Source of the DNA: VXPQ01 sp965232485
GTDB lineage: Bacteria; Bacteroidota; Rhodothermia; Rhodothermales; VXPQ01
Assembly: GCA_965232485.1 (NCBI GenBank)
Contig: OZ246975.1
Span: forward strand, 2,108,001 to 2,172,000
Reading direction: 5' to 3'
DNA: 64,000 nt
Shown: one piece after another, positions 37,405 to 46,241 of the stretch
Numbering within the stretch: the stretch's first letter is position 1
How the letters are laid out: each line of letters opens with the position of its first letter
The notes under the pieces: model-generated
The model's database searches: none
Seen by the model: the letters and a program-made list of their open reading frames with translations, nothing else
Told to the model about the DNA's origin: nothing
Made by a program: the position numbers and the translations under genes

Positions 37405-40170
37405 TCAAAAATTGAGTTCAATACCCGCGATAACACGACGTGGCTCGGCATAGAAATCCGGCCGGAGGTCAATCTCGTGAAGAGAAAAATTGGGGTTTTG
37501 TAATAAAATTTCGGTTTCTCCAATGGTGCGATAGGGGTGTGCCGCGTTACCGGTGCTTGTATACACCCGGTCGGAATTTAGCCTGTCAAGGATGTTGTAG
37601 GCCTTTACAAAGAGTTTTACTTGCACCCCGCTCCACTGGAGGCGCTTATTGAAGTTCAGGTCAAGGCTTACCTGCGAGGGCTTTCGCTCACTGTTTTCGA
37701 ATTGCTCGGCAAGCGCACTGCCTGGGTCCGTTGGTGTGTAAGGCTGGCCCGTATGATAGCGGCCAATCAGGCTGAGAGTCCAGTTATTGGGATTGCCTAT
37801 GATCAGCGTGCCGTTGATGGTGTGGCGCTGGTCCCAGTCGAGGGGGAGAACTTGCTTCTCGCTTTCCCGCGGCGGGTTTGTCTGGTGATCGAAGAATACT
37901 GCGTTTGGGTCGGAGGCGTTGCCGCGCGCTATCTGGTAACTGTAATCTACCGTCGCCCCAAGGTTTTCCTGATACTGCCTGATAAGTGACAGTACCATAC
38001 CGCGCGTGTTGCCATAATCCCTGTTGATGTAGCGTGCATATATTTTTTTGTCTCGTGTAGTGATGATCTCCTGGCCTAATAAATTCTTGATGTCCTTGTA
38101 GTAGACGGTAAGCTCGAACTTCCATGCAGGCGCAATGGCCTGCTGCAGTCCTACCTCATAGGCTATCGTTTTTTCCGGCTTGAGGTTGGCATTCCCCATC
38201 AGCGTTTCCAGGTCACCCAGCTTCACCTCGAACTCCGAGTTGGTGAATATGAATGAAAATCGTGGAATCTGGAAGAAATGGCCGTACGATACGTGCAGGA
38301 CTCCTGATCTGGAGATCGGAAATGCAAGTCCGATGCGGGGGCTGAGCTGGTAGCTCACCTCCGATGCTTCAAAATCCGTGGCCAGACGTATGCCGTCTTC
38401 CGGATTTGTGATTGCCTCCGGCTCGACCGGGATGCGGCCATTCGGATTCCAATGGTCGAACCGGAGGCCCGCATTCAGGATGATCTCGTCGATTTCAATC
38501 TTGTCCTGCAAATAGGCCGAAAATTCGCGCGGCGCCTGGGTGTACGCATCATTGCCCGCAGTGTTGGAGGACGGGATACGGAGGTTCGGTTCCTCATAAA
38601 CCGGGCCATCCGAAATAGTCACCAGGTCTCGGGTATTTATATTGTGGCGTCGGTATTCAATCCCAAACTCTATCAGGTTGAATCGGTCGACCTGGCTCGA
38701 AAAGTCTGCCTTGGCAAGATAAAGGTCTTGCGTAGTCTCGGCGTTTCCGTTACTGGTTCCTCCGAAAAGGAAACCATTGGCCCCGTACGCGAGGCCCTGA
38801 TAGCGCAGATCCAATGGGTCCGCAAAGAGGGAGCTTGTCCGTTTATCACGCTGGAACGACAGAGCCATCCGGTAAAACATGGACGTGGTCAGGGTGTGGG
38901 TCAACGACAGGATATGGTTCTGTCCCCATTCGGTGACGGTTGGTTGTCCATCCGGTGCAAATCGCCTGTTATCCTGGTAGTATTTGCGTTGCTGATTACT
39001 GAGAAACAGGGCATAGCCCACTTTCAGCGCCTGAACCGGGCGAGTAGACAGAGAAGTATGAAACGCATACTTCTTTCGTGGATTCATGGGCACGTACGCG
39101 CCGTCACCCGTCTGCAGCGAATCCGGTACGCGAATGCCTACCAGCGTCTCCTGGTCAGTTGATATCTGCCGCGCCTGATGGATGAAGTCCTGAATCGGCA
39201 CAGTATCCTCGATACGCATGCGGCGCTCACCATAGAGCCATCCATCAGAATTAAGCAGGCGCCCGTTGACGAAAAATGAGCCAGCGGGTAAAAACGAGAC
39301 CGGGCCGCCGAGAGTAAATTCGCCATTCAATTCGGCCACTCCGGGAGTTGCAACCTTTGGAAATACGTCGTTCCTGGAAGTAAGGTAGCTGCCTACATGG
39401 AACGAGCTGCTTCCCTCAAAAGTCGATCGTCCTTCTTTCGAGACGATGTTGATGATGCCGGACTGGGCCTGGCCGTATTCGGCGTTGAAGGTGCCACTGA
39501 TAACCTGCAATTCCTGGACCCAACTGTTTTCGATCTCTATCTTACTGCCGCCACTAAACTGGTCGGTTACCGGGATGCCGTCAATCATGTAGGCTACCTC
39601 ACCATGGCGCCCTCCGCGAAGATGAAGGCGCCCCGACGCATCATAAACAACACCGGGCTGAAGCTGGAGCAGGTCCTGCAGTTCCTGAACCGGAAGATTT
39701 GCAATAGACTCTGCGGAAAGGTAGGAGGCCGAAGTCGTACGATCCATCTCTATGAGTGGACGCTGTGCGACGATCACAATTTCTTCTCCTTCAATGACCG
39801 CTTCCTGTAACTCTGCGTTTACACGGGTAGTCCGGTCGGCGGAGACTTCAACATTTTCCACCCGAAGTGTGGCGTAACCAATCATGGACACCACCACTGT
39901 GTATGTCCCCGGTTTGACGTTGAGTATCGTATAGTATCCGTTATCGCCGGCGGCATCGCCAAGCGTTGTGCCTTCGATTATAATGGTGGCTCCAGGTACA
40001 GGGGTGTTTGTATTGGCTGCCACGATGCGGCCTGCAATCTTGCCAGTCGGGCCGAGCACAAGATTCTCTGACACGGGCATTGCCCGGGCTGGCAGCAAAG
40101 TCAATACTAACAGAAGTGATGCTGCCGACCATGCCCCTGGCGTTGTAAGGGACCGAATCGGCTTAGTCAT
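37405..40170 (-). CDS. TonB-dependent receptor with N-terminal carboxypeptidase-regulatory-like domain
   Basis: 921 aa. Signal peptide WSAASLLLVLTLLPARA. A carboxypeptidase-D-like domain follows (KIAGRIVAANTNTPVPGATIII, GYYTILNVKPGTYTVVVSMIGY), then the plug (QELQDLLQLQPGVV, HLRGGRHGEVAYMIDGIPV, GTFNAEYGQAQSGIINIVSKEG) and a long barrel ending PRRVIAGIELNF, with a terminal phenylalanine. The layout resembles SusC-like or related receptors but there is no SusD partner; instead T9SS proteins follow. The ATG at 40,170 begins the signal peptide. An IS3 element ends 71 bp upstream and a palindrome sits 13 bp before the start. Confidence 0.88.
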   Translation of the reverse strand: MTKPIRSLTTPGAWSAASLLLVLTLLPARAMPVSENLVLGPTGKIAGRIVAANTNTPVPGATIIIEGTTLGDAAGDNGYYTILNVKPGTYTVVVSMIGYATLRVENVEVSADRTTRVNAELQEAVIEGEEIVIVAQRPLIEMDRTTSASYLSAESIANLPVQELQDLLQLQPGVVYDASGRLHLRGGRHGEVAYMIDGIPVTDQFSGGSKIEIENSWVQELQVISGTFNAEYGQAQSGIINIVSKEGRSTFEGSSSFHVGSYLTSRNDVFPKVATPGVAELNGEFTLGGPVSFLPAGSFFVNGRLLNSDGWLYGERRMRIEDTVPIQDFIHQARQISTDQETLVGIRVPDSLQTGDGAYVPMNPRKKYAFHTSLSTRPVQALKVGYALFLSNQQRKYYQDNRRFAPDGQPTVTEWGQNHILSLTHTLTTSMFYRMALSFQRDKRTSSLFADPLDLRYQGLAYGANGFLFGGTSNGNAETTQDLYLAKADFSSQVDRFNLIEFGIEYRRHNINTRDLVTISDGPVYEEPNLRIPSSNTAGNDAYTQAPREFSAYLQDKIEIDEIILNAGLRFDHWNPNGRIPVEPEAITNPEDGIRLATDFEASEVSYQLSPRIGLAFPISRSGVLHVSYGHFFQIPRFSFIFTNSEFEVKLGDLETLMGNANLKPEKTIAYEVGLQQAIAPAWKFELTVYYKDIKNLLGQEIITTRDKKIYARYINRDYGNTRGMVLSLIRQYQENLGATVDYSYQIARGNASDPNAVFFDHQTNPPRESEKQVLPLDWDQRHTINGTLIIGNPNNWTLSLIGRYHTGQPYTPTDPGSALAEQFENSERKPSQVSLDLNFNKRLQWSGVQVKLFVKAYNILDRLNSDRVYTSTGNAAHPYRTIGETEILLQNPNFSLHEIDLRPDFYAEPRRVIAGIELNF

Positions 40171-40182
40171 TTTACATCGAAG

Positions 40183-40197
40183 ATTGTCCGGGACAAT
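40183..40197. promoter_or_regulatory. Perfect 15-bp palindrome upstream of the TonB receptor
   Basis: ATTGTCC-G-GGACAAT lies 13-27 bp before the receptor start codon. The position suits an operator or a leader hairpin. The sequence upstream of it is interrupted by the IS at 40,242, so any promoter must be between the two or inside the IS. Confidence 0.45.
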
Positions 40198-40299
40198 TGA
40201 TGCAGGACCTTGACCGTAATCGCGTGGCATGCTATCAGAAATGGTTCGGGAAATTCGGACAGTCAGTCCGGGTCGTTTTAAGTGCAGGGTTGCGGTGGG

Positions 40300-41175
40300 T
40301 TACGCCGCCTTGGTCAGCGGCTTTCGTCTGTAATATACGTCGTCGGGGGTTCTATCGTCAAGTCCCTGGTGGGGTCGCTCTTCGTTGAAGTAGCGCAGGT
40401 AGTCGGCGATTCCCTTCCTGGCCTCGGCCACCGTGTCGTAGGCGCGCCGGTAGACTTCTTCCTGTTTGAGGCTGCGCCAGAAGCGCTCCACGTACACGTT
40501 GTCCAGCCAGCGACCCTTGCCGTCCATGGAGATGCGCACGCCGTGCGCCTTGAGCGCGCTGGTGAACGCCTCGGAGGTGAACTGCGCCCCCTGGTCCGTG
40601 TTGAAAACCTCTGGAGCGCCATAGCGCGCAATCGCTTCCTCGAGAGCTTCCACGCAAAAACGAGCGTCCATCGTGTTCGAGAGCCGGTGGGCGAGCACCT
40701 TGCGGCTGTACCAGTCTATGACGGCCGTGAGATACAAGAAGCCTCGCTCCATGGGGATGAACGTAATGTCCGCCGCATAGACTTGGCCGGGTTTGTCGAT
40801 CGTCATGGTCTTGAGCAGGTAGGGATATATCTTGTGTCCTGTCCCGGGAGAGGACGTGCGCCGCTTCGGGTAGATGGCCCTCAGGCCCATAAGGCGCATG
40901 AGGCGTGCGACGCGGCTGCGCGCCGCCGTATGCCCCTTCGCCTCGAGCAGGCTCTTTATGGTGCGCGAGCCGCTCGTGGGACGCTCCATATAGATGCGGT
41001 CTATCTCCTTCATAAGAAACAGGTTCTCCTTGCTCTTGCCCCGGGGGCGATAGTACGCCGTGGAGCGGCTCAGCGCCAGAAGCGCGCATTGCCGAACGAC
41101 AGGCAAGCAGTGCGAACGATTGATCCGCGCCTTGCGCTCGGCTACAGGCCGCGACCGAGCGCCTTCGATAAAAAA
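40300..41175 (-). CDS. IS3-family transposase OrfB (made as OrfAB by frameshifting)
   Basis: About 290 codons from the frameshift point to the stop. The integrase core is complete: first aspartate in YAADITFIPMERGFLYLTAV, second in EVFNTDQGAQFTS, glutamate in FWRSLKQEEVY. The HTH_21-like segment ERPTSGSRTIKSLLEAKG precedes it and NEERPHQGLDDRTPDDVY closes it, as in IS3-group transposases. The frame is open upstream through orfA in the -1 phase and has no convincing independent start, which fits synthesis by -1 frameshifting from OrfA. Confidence 0.9.
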   Translation of the reverse strand, partial: FFIEGARSRPVAERKARINRSHCLPVVRQCALLALSRSTAYYRPRGKSKENLFLMKEIDRIYMERPTSGSRTIKSLLEAKGHTAARSRVARLMRLMGLRAIYPKRRTSSPGTGHKIYPYLLKTMTIDKPGQVYAADITFIPMERGFLYLTAVIDWYSRKVLAHRLSNTMDARFCVEALEEAIARYGAPEVFNTDQGAQFTSEAFTSALKAHGVRISMDGKGRWLDNVYVERFWRSLKQEEVYRRAYDTVAEARKGIADYLRYFNEERPHQGLDDRTPDDVYYRRKPLTKAA

Positions 41176-41432
41176 TCCTTCTCCATGGATAGCTCCCCGA
41201 TCTTCGCGTGGAGCGCCTCGATCTTCCTGTCGCGTTCGTCGGGAACGTTGCGGCTTCGGACGAACGCCTCCTCGGCGCTCTCTGTGAGCTGCTTCTTCCA
41301 CGACTGTATCTGGTTCGGGTGCACCTCGAAGCGTTCGGCGAGTTCGGCCAGCGTGCTCTCGCCGCGCATGGCGGCGAGGGCTACCTTCGCCTTGAACGAA
41401 GGACTGTGGGTTCTGCGGGTGCGTCTCGACAT
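41142..41432 (-). CDS. IS3-family OrfA (DNA-binding helix-turn-helix protein)
   Basis: 96 aa. Starts MSRRTRRTHSPSFKAKVAL, then TLAELAERFEVHPNQIQSWKKQL, the usual HTH_Tnp_1 fold, and a leucine-rich coiled-coil C-terminus (RKIEALHAKIGELSMEKDFL). It binds the IS ends and supplies the N-terminal part of OrfAB. The ATG at 41,432 matches the start of the two remnant orfA copies in the window. Confidence 0.9.
   Translation of the reverse strand: MSRRTRRTHSPSFKAKVALAAMRGESTLAELAERFEVHPNQIQSWKKQLTESAEEAFVRSRNVPDERDRKIEALHAKIGELSMEKDFLSKALGRGL
41169..41175 (-). promoter_or_regulatory. Programmed -1 frameshift heptamer in the IS
   Basis: The minus strand reads T-TTT-TTA in the orfA frame (codons TTT TTA of the DFL segment), a canonical X-XXY-YYZ slippery heptamer. 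Slipping by -1 joins OrfA to the orfB frame. Confidence 0.75.
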
Positions 41433-41518
41433 GGGTCTTGTCTGGTTGATTGCGTCGGAACAAGATCGCAACAGTACACCTTAAATTCCCACGAAATCTG
41501 TCCAATCAACCCGAACCA

Positions 41519-41866
41519 CCTCTATCTGCTCTTTTTCCAATTCCAATGGCCACGCCCTTTCAAGGAAATATAAATATAGTGATAGCGGACAAGATATCAA
41601 CAATCAATGCGAACAATGCGAAAGCTTTCGGCAGGCAATACTACCTGGCTTTAGTTTGACCGGAGGCATCGTTCGGATCGCAGGCATCGAATGTGTCCTT
41701 ATTGGATTGTTTCGTGTGAAAAACCCAATCTACGGGGGACCCCGGCGGCTTGCCGATAGCCTGTGCAGGAAGTATCTTCATTTGTCGGTCGCCGCACGAA
41801 TTTCTATCGGCAGCCCGCAGTCCATTCATCCGCGCACGACAGCCGATTACAGGATGGCGTACATCT
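41519..41866. other. Leader region between the IS and the response-regulator gene
   Basis: 348 bp. The first ~120 bp are A+T-rich (ATATAAATATAG near 41,570) and probably hold the promoter of the two-component genes; the rest is an open but unconserved in-frame stretch upstream of the regulator. No RNA element was recognised. Confidence 0.35.
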
Positions 41867-42562
41867 ATGGCCGGTAATTCGATGGAAGGCCGGACGATTC
41901 TGATCGTGGACGACGAACAGGATCTGCTGGATCTTCTGAAGTACAATTTCGAGCAAGAGGGTTTTCGAACTGTCACGGCGCTCGATGGCGCCGAGGGGCT
42001 ACAACGCGCCCAACAAGACGACCCGGACCTCATTGTGCTCGATATCATGATGCCGGAAATGGACGGCATCAAGGTGTGTCAAAAGATTCGCCGGGATGCG
42101 AATCTGCGCGACAAACCCGTCATCATGCTGACCGCCCGCACCGAAGATCGGGATTATATCGAGGGGCTAGACGTAGGCACTAACGTATACATAGGCAAGC
42201 CTGTTTCGGTTCCCGTGCTCATCAGCCAGGCGAATGCCCTGCTGCGGAGCGCTGGGCGGACGCAAAATCCCCCGGATATTTTGCGCCTGGGCCCTCTTGA
42301 AGTCGATCGCGATCGCTATCTCGTCGTGCACAAGGGCGAGGAAATACGCCTTCCGAGAAAGGAATTCGACCTCCTGTATTGCTTCGCGTCGAAACCGGGC
42401 CGTGTTTTTCGACGGCAGGAGTTGCTGGACGCCGTTTGGGGGCGCGGCAAGGATGTGACCGAGCGTACGGTGGACGTGCATGTGCGCAAGCTTCGCGAAA
42501 AGTTCGGGCAAAATCTCATTGCCACGATAACCGGCGTAGGGTACAAGCTGAAAGAGTACTGA
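41867..42562 (+). CDS. OmpR/PhoB-family response regulator
   Basis: 231 aa. The receiver domain has the acidic pair VDDEQDLLDLL, phospho-acceptor VLDIMMPEMDG, the threonine switch MLTAR and lysine in IGKPVSVPVL. The winged-helix output domain reads LPRKEFDLLYCFASKPGRVFRRQELLDAVWG, ERTVDVHVRKLREKFG, TITGVGYKLKEY. The start is ATG 41,867, or 41,882 if the MEGRTILIV start is used. It overlaps the sensor kinase start (TGATG), so the two are translationally coupled. Similarity to PhoB suggests phosphate or envelope control; the signal is not shown. Confidence 0.93.
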   Translation: MAGNSMEGRTILIVDDEQDLLDLLKYNFEQEGFRTVTALDGAEGLQRAQQDDPDLIVLDIMMPEMDGIKVCQKIRRDANLRDKPVIMLTARTEDRDYIEGLDVGTNVYIGKPVSVPVLISQANALLRSAGRTQNPPDILRLGPLEVDRDRYLVVHKGEEIRLPRKEFDLLYCFASKPGRVFRRQELLDAVWGRGKDVTERTVDVHVRKLREKFGQNLIATITGVGYKLKEY

Positions 42563-43599
42563 TGCAGCGAATTGCGGCGAAAATGGCGTGGACCGCAGCG
42601 CTTCTGGCAGGAGGCGCTTGTCTGCTGGTCGCGCTGGTTACACGCATTTCTTATGCGTGGCCCGCATGCGTAGCTGCTGCGGTGGGGTTCGCTATGTACT
42701 TTGTTGCGCGTCGGCGCGTTACGGATCGCCTGCAGGGCGTCTATGACGTGCTGGACGAGATTCGTCGCGAACAAGGTTATGCGGATGCGCCGATCGACGA
42801 TGGCGGGGATGAAATAGATCGGCTTGCGCGGCGAGGGAATCAGGCCCGGTATGCCGTCAGAAATCATATTGCCGATCTGAGCCAGGCGGACAGTTTTCGG
42901 CGAGGATACGTGGGCGATGTTTCCCATGAAATCAAAACGCCCGTCTTCGCCATTCAGGGGTTTGCCGAAACGCTGCTGAACGGCGCCCTCGAAGATTCGG
43001 AAGTCAATCGGGGATTCGTGCAGAAAATTCTGCATCATGCGTTTCGGTTGAGTACGCTCGCGAGGGACCTTGGGGAGATTTCCCGTATTGAAACAGGGGC
43101 GTTTCAACTGGATCGGGAGCCGTTCGCCGTCGGGCCTGTTTTCGACGAGGTTGCGGAATCGCTTGAGCACGCAGCCCGGAAGAGGAATATTCGCGTGGTT
43201 AGCGACGTCCATCCCGGCGCGGAATGGGTGGATGGGGATCGCGACCAACTTCAGCAGGTGCTTGTCAATCTGGCGGATAACGCCATCAAGTACAACAACG
43301 AGGGCGGTTACGTACGACTCGTTGCTCGTCGCTCCGGGGAATTCGCGCGCATATCCGTTGAAGACGACGGGATCGGTATTCTTCAGGAAGACGTGCCCCG
43401 GGTAACGGAGCGCTTCTTCCGCGTGGACAAGAGCCGGTCGCGCGCCCAGGGGGGCACGGGCCTGGGGTTGTCCATTGTCAAACATATTCTCGGAGCGCAT
43501 GGGGCCCTGCTCGACATACAGAGCGCGCCCGGCTCCGGATCGACGTTTTCGTTTTCGCTGCCTGCCGCAGAGAATCCGGCGTTTGCCGAATCTTTCTGA
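42562..43599 (+). CDS. Membrane sensor histidine kinase (PhoR-like)
   Basis: 345 aa. Two N-terminal membrane segments lie close together (AWTAALLAGGACLLVALV and WPACVAAAVGFAMYFVA) with almost no periplasmic loop. A linker with a HAMP-like helix follows, then the H box VGDVSHEIKTPVFAIQGFAE, N box QVLVNLADNAIKYN, G1 ISVEDDGIGI, F box ERFFRVDKSRSR and G2 GGTGLGLSIVKHI. The absence of a sensing domain suggests it senses the membrane or a partner protein. It forms an operon with the regulator upstream. Confidence 0.93.
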   Translation: MQRIAAKMAWTAALLAGGACLLVALVTRISYAWPACVAAAVGFAMYFVARRRVTDRLQGVYDVLDEIRREQGYADAPIDDGGDEIDRLARRGNQARYAVRNHIADLSQADSFRRGYVGDVSHEIKTPVFAIQGFAETLLNGALEDSEVNRGFVQKILHHAFRLSTLARDLGEISRIETGAFQLDREPFAVGPVFDEVAESLEHAARKRNIRVVSDVHPGAEWVDGDRDQLQQVLVNLADNAIKYNNEGGYVRLVARRSGEFARISVEDDGIGILQEDVPRVTERFFRVDKSRSRAQGGTGLGLSIVKHILGAHGALLDIQSAPGSGSTFSFSLPAAENPAFAESF

Positions 43600-43679
43600 T
43601 TTTTTCCGGCGTTCGGGGCCGCGCAGGTTTTTTCGCGGCGCCCCTGATCGCCGCGCGCGGACATCCTTAAGCTTTCCCC

Positions 43680-44444
43680 ATGCTACGCAAGGCGTACGAA
43701 CTTACCCGCGCTCAAAAGCTGTTCGTCTTTTGCGCCGCCGTGTTCATCACGGCGCTCGTGGTCGCCGAAGCGACGGCGGGCAAATTCTTTACGGCATTCG
43801 AACTCCCCCGGGGCATTGTCATTTTCGGGGTCACGTTCAATGAAGTGATTATGACGGCCGGGGTGATCGCCTTTCCCGTCACGTTTATCGTAACGGACCT
43901 GATCAACGAGTACTACGGAAAGAAAGGCATTCGCTTCGTGACCTTTGTGGGCATGGTCATGATCGGCTTCGAATTTGCCTTGCTGCAGATGGCGATGGCC
44001 GTGCCGACTGCGCCCGTTTCGCCTATTTCCGACGAGGCGTTCACGGCTGTTTTTGGCGCGACGGGCCGGGTTATTTTCGGCAGCATGACCGCGTACCTGA
44101 TCGGGCAACTTGTAGACATTCACCTTTTCCACCGGCTGCGCAAGCTCACCGCCGGGCGGATGTTGTGGTTGCGCGCCACCGGCTCCACGCTCGGCTCCCA
44201 GTTCATCGACACCTTTGTGGTGCTGGGGGTTGCTTTCTGGGGGCAACTTGGATTTCAGCAGATTCTGGCGATCACATTGTTCAATTACGCCTACAAATTC
44301 ATCATCGCCGTTGTGATTACGCCGATCATTTACCTGGCGCACTGGGGAATGGATCGGTATCTGGCGCAGGACAGCGAGGACGCGTTATCCGGCGACGACG
44401 GCGATGCGGCAACCGGACGGGAAGCGCAATCCCTCCCGTCTTGA
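43680..44444 (+). CDS. yhhQ: Queuosine precursor transporter (YhhQ/VUT family)
   Basis: 254 aa. About six membrane segments are visible, starting LFVFCAAVFITALVVAEATAGKFF. The family core is present: TAGVIAFPVTFIVTDLINEYYGKKG, FGATGRVIFGSMTAYLIGQLVDIHLFHRLR, STLGSQFIDTFVVLGVAFWG. Family members import the tRNA queuosine precursors preQ0/preQ1; the queuosine assignment comes from the E. coli homologue. The C-terminal tail is acidic. It lies 80 bp downstream of the kinase gene. Confidence 0.88.
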   Translation: MLRKAYELTRAQKLFVFCAAVFITALVVAEATAGKFFTAFELPRGIVIFGVTFNEVIMTAGVIAFPVTFIVTDLINEYYGKKGIRFVTFVGMVMIGFEFALLQMAMAVPTAPVSPISDEAFTAVFGATGRVIFGSMTAYLIGQLVDIHLFHRLRKLTAGRMLWLRATGSTLGSQFIDTFVVLGVAFWGQLGFQQILAITLFNYAYKFIIAVVITPIIYLAHWGMDRYLAQDSEDALSGDDGDAATGREAQSLPS

Positions 44445-44456
44445 TTGCGGGCGATT

Positions 44457-45398
44457 TCAGACGATTTCCGCGATTTCGTTGAAGGTGCGGTTCACGAACG
44501 AAAGCCAGCCGTGCGGGTCGCGGCCTTTTTTAACGACGTCGAAAAACGCTTCCTGCAACTCCGCCGTGATCGGTCCCCGCCGCCCGCTCCCGATCCGGTG
44601 CTTATCGACCGAGCGTATCGGGGTGACCTCGGCGGCCGTGCCCGTAAAGAAAAGTTCGTCGGCGATATAAAGGGCCTCGCGGGGAATGCGCGTTTCCACA
44701 ATGTCGTGACCGCGTTCTTTGGCCAACGTCATCACCGTGTCCCGCGTAATGCCCGGCAGAATGGCCAACGCCACCGGCGTCGTAAGGATTTTTCCGTCGC
44801 GAACGAGGAACAGGTTCTCCCCGCTGCCCTCGCTCACATGCCCGTCGTAAGAAAGCATGACGCCTTCTACGTACCCGTTCAGCACGGCGTCCATTTTGGC
44901 CAGCGAGGCATTCAGGTAATTTCCTCCGGCTTTGGAAAGCGCCGGGAAGGTGTTCGGCGCCATGCGATTCCAGGAGGCCACATGTACGTCTACGCCTTCG
45001 CTGAGCGCCTCGGGACCCAGGTATTTGCCCCATTCCCACACGGCGATCACCGTTTCGACCGGGTTGTCCAGCGGGTTGACGCCCATGGGTCCTGCGCCCC
45101 GGAAGGACAGCGGACGAATATAGCAAGCCCTCATGCCGCTTTCGCGCACCGTCTGGAGCGCCGCCTCTATCAACTCGTCGATGGAGTAGGGGATTTCCAT
45201 CCGATGAATTCGCGCCGAGTCGATCATGCGTTGCATGTGCTCCCGAAGCCGGAAAACACCCGGGCCGGCGTCCGTATCGTAGCAGCGAATGCCCTCGAAG
45301 ACGGATGATCCGTAATGCAGGGCATGGGTCAGGACATGCACCCTGGCGTCCTCATGCGGGATCAGCTTGCCATTGAACCAGATGGGATGTTTGGACAT
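44457..45398 (-). CDS. ilvE: Branched-chain amino acid aminotransferase
   Basis: 313 aa, class IV PLP aminotransferase catalysing the last step of Leu/Ile/Val synthesis. Motifs: IWFNGKLIPHEDARVHVLTHALHYGSSVFEGIR, the PLP-lysine region ALSKAGGNYLNASLAK, EGVMLSYDGHVSEGSGENLF, LPGITRDTVMTLAKE and ELFFTGTAAEVTPI. The ATG at 45,398 was preferred because MSKHPIWFNG is the usual N-terminus; the extra 22 codons upstream are not. It is convergent with yhhQ (12-bp gap). Confidence 0.95.
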   Translation of the reverse strand: MSKHPIWFNGKLIPHEDARVHVLTHALHYGSSVFEGIRCYDTDAGPGVFRLREHMQRMIDSARIHRMEIPYSIDELIEAALQTVRESGMRACYIRPLSFRGAGPMGVNPLDNPVETVIAVWEWGKYLGPEALSEGVDVHVASWNRMAPNTFPALSKAGGNYLNASLAKMDAVLNGYVEGVMLSYDGHVSEGSGENLFLVRDGKILTTPVALAILPGITRDTVMTLAKERGHDIVETRIPREALYIADELFFTGTAAEVTPIRSVDKHRIGSGRRGPITAELQEAFFDVVKKGRDPHGWLSFVNRTFNEIAEIV

Positions 45399-45501
45399 GG
45401 GATGCGCAGGACGTAATGAGAGAACGAATGCTCTGGAAAGTTTTTGGAGCCGGGCAGAAAACAATGCGGATCAACAGGATACCCTGCAACGAGAAAACGG
45501 C

Positions 45502-46230
45502 TCAAAGGTTCTTTTCGAAACGACCGCTTCTTTTGAATGCAAACCTCGCTATGGTCCAAAGAATTTTTATCGAAGCCCTGACTGTTCCCGATACGGAGCC
45601 CGTGACTTTGGAGACCCCGATCCGGCGGCGGTACGATACAGGCGCTTCAAGGCACCGCAGTCCGGCCTGCGCGGCCTTGATCTGCATTTCAACAGTCCAT
45701 CCGAACGTTTTGTCCTGCATGGCGAGTTGCTCCAGCGCGGCGAACCGGATGGCGCGGAATGGTCCGAGATCGGTGAAGCGGACGCCCCATCGCCACCGGA
45801 TCAGGGCGCAGGCGACATAGTTGCCGATCAGCGCCTGAGGCAACATGGCTCCCGGTTCCCGGACGCCGGTCATGCGCGAGCCGACCACGAAGTCCGCCTC
45901 GCCGCGCGCGATCGGGGCGACGAGGCGCGGCATTTCTTCGGGATGATCGCTGTGGTCTCCGTCAAGAAATACGACAATGTCCGGCTTGCGGCTGCGCGCA
46001 TAGTCGATCCCCCGGAGACAAGCCCAGCCATATCCCTTGCGGTCCTCGCGCAACACGGTGGCGCCTGCCGCCCGCGCGCGATGCGCTGTTTCGTCCGTGG
46101 AGGCATTGTTCACCACAATGATTTCTTCTGTCTGGTCTGCGGGAATGTCCTGTATGACGCGGCCAATGGCGTGCGCTTCGTTGAAGGCGGGAATGACGAC
46201 GAGCACGCGCGCCCCCTTTGTTTCGACCAT
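45502..46230 (-). CDS. Family 2 glycosyltransferase (DPM1/DPG-synthase-like)
   Basis: 242 aa. GT-A nucleotide-sugar domain: VLVVIPAFNEAHAIGRVIQDIP, EIIVVNNASTDETAHRA, GYGWACLRGIDYA and the metal-binding VFLDGDHSDHPEEM. FTDLGPFRAIRFAAL, TFGWTVEMQIKAAQ and SYRRRIGVSKVTGS continue the polyprenyl-phosphate glycosyltransferase pattern. It lacks C-terminal membrane helices, so it may be soluble or peripheral. ATG 46,230 was used; the frame upstream is an overlap with the lipoprotein gene. It ends a minus-strand gene run that begins at 54,723. Confidence 0.88.
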   Translation of the reverse strand: MVETKGARVLVVIPAFNEAHAIGRVIQDIPADQTEEIIVVNNASTDETAHRARAAGATVLREDRKGYGWACLRGIDYARSRKPDIVVFLDGDHSDHPEEMPRLVAPIARGEADFVVGSRMTGVREPGAMLPQALIGNYVACALIRWRWGVRFTDLGPFRAIRFAALEQLAMQDKTFGWTVEMQIKAAQAGLRCLEAPVSYRRRIGVSKVTGSVSGTVRASIKILWTIARFAFKRSGRFEKNL

Positions 46231-46241
46231 CGTGGTTCGGG

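Larger units (their letters stand above)
40242..41518 (-). mobile_element. Complete IS3-family insertion sequence
   Basis: 1,277 bp with imperfect inverted ends, both starting TGGTTCGGG and containing GGACAG, then TTTAAGGTG or TTTTAAGTG. It carries overlapping orfA and orfB with a slippery heptamer between them and an intact DDE core. No 3-bp target duplication is obvious (AAA on one side, CCT on the other), which suggests rearrangement since insertion or a slightly different end. Solo left ends of relatives occur at 10,269 and 63,274. Confidence 0.9.
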
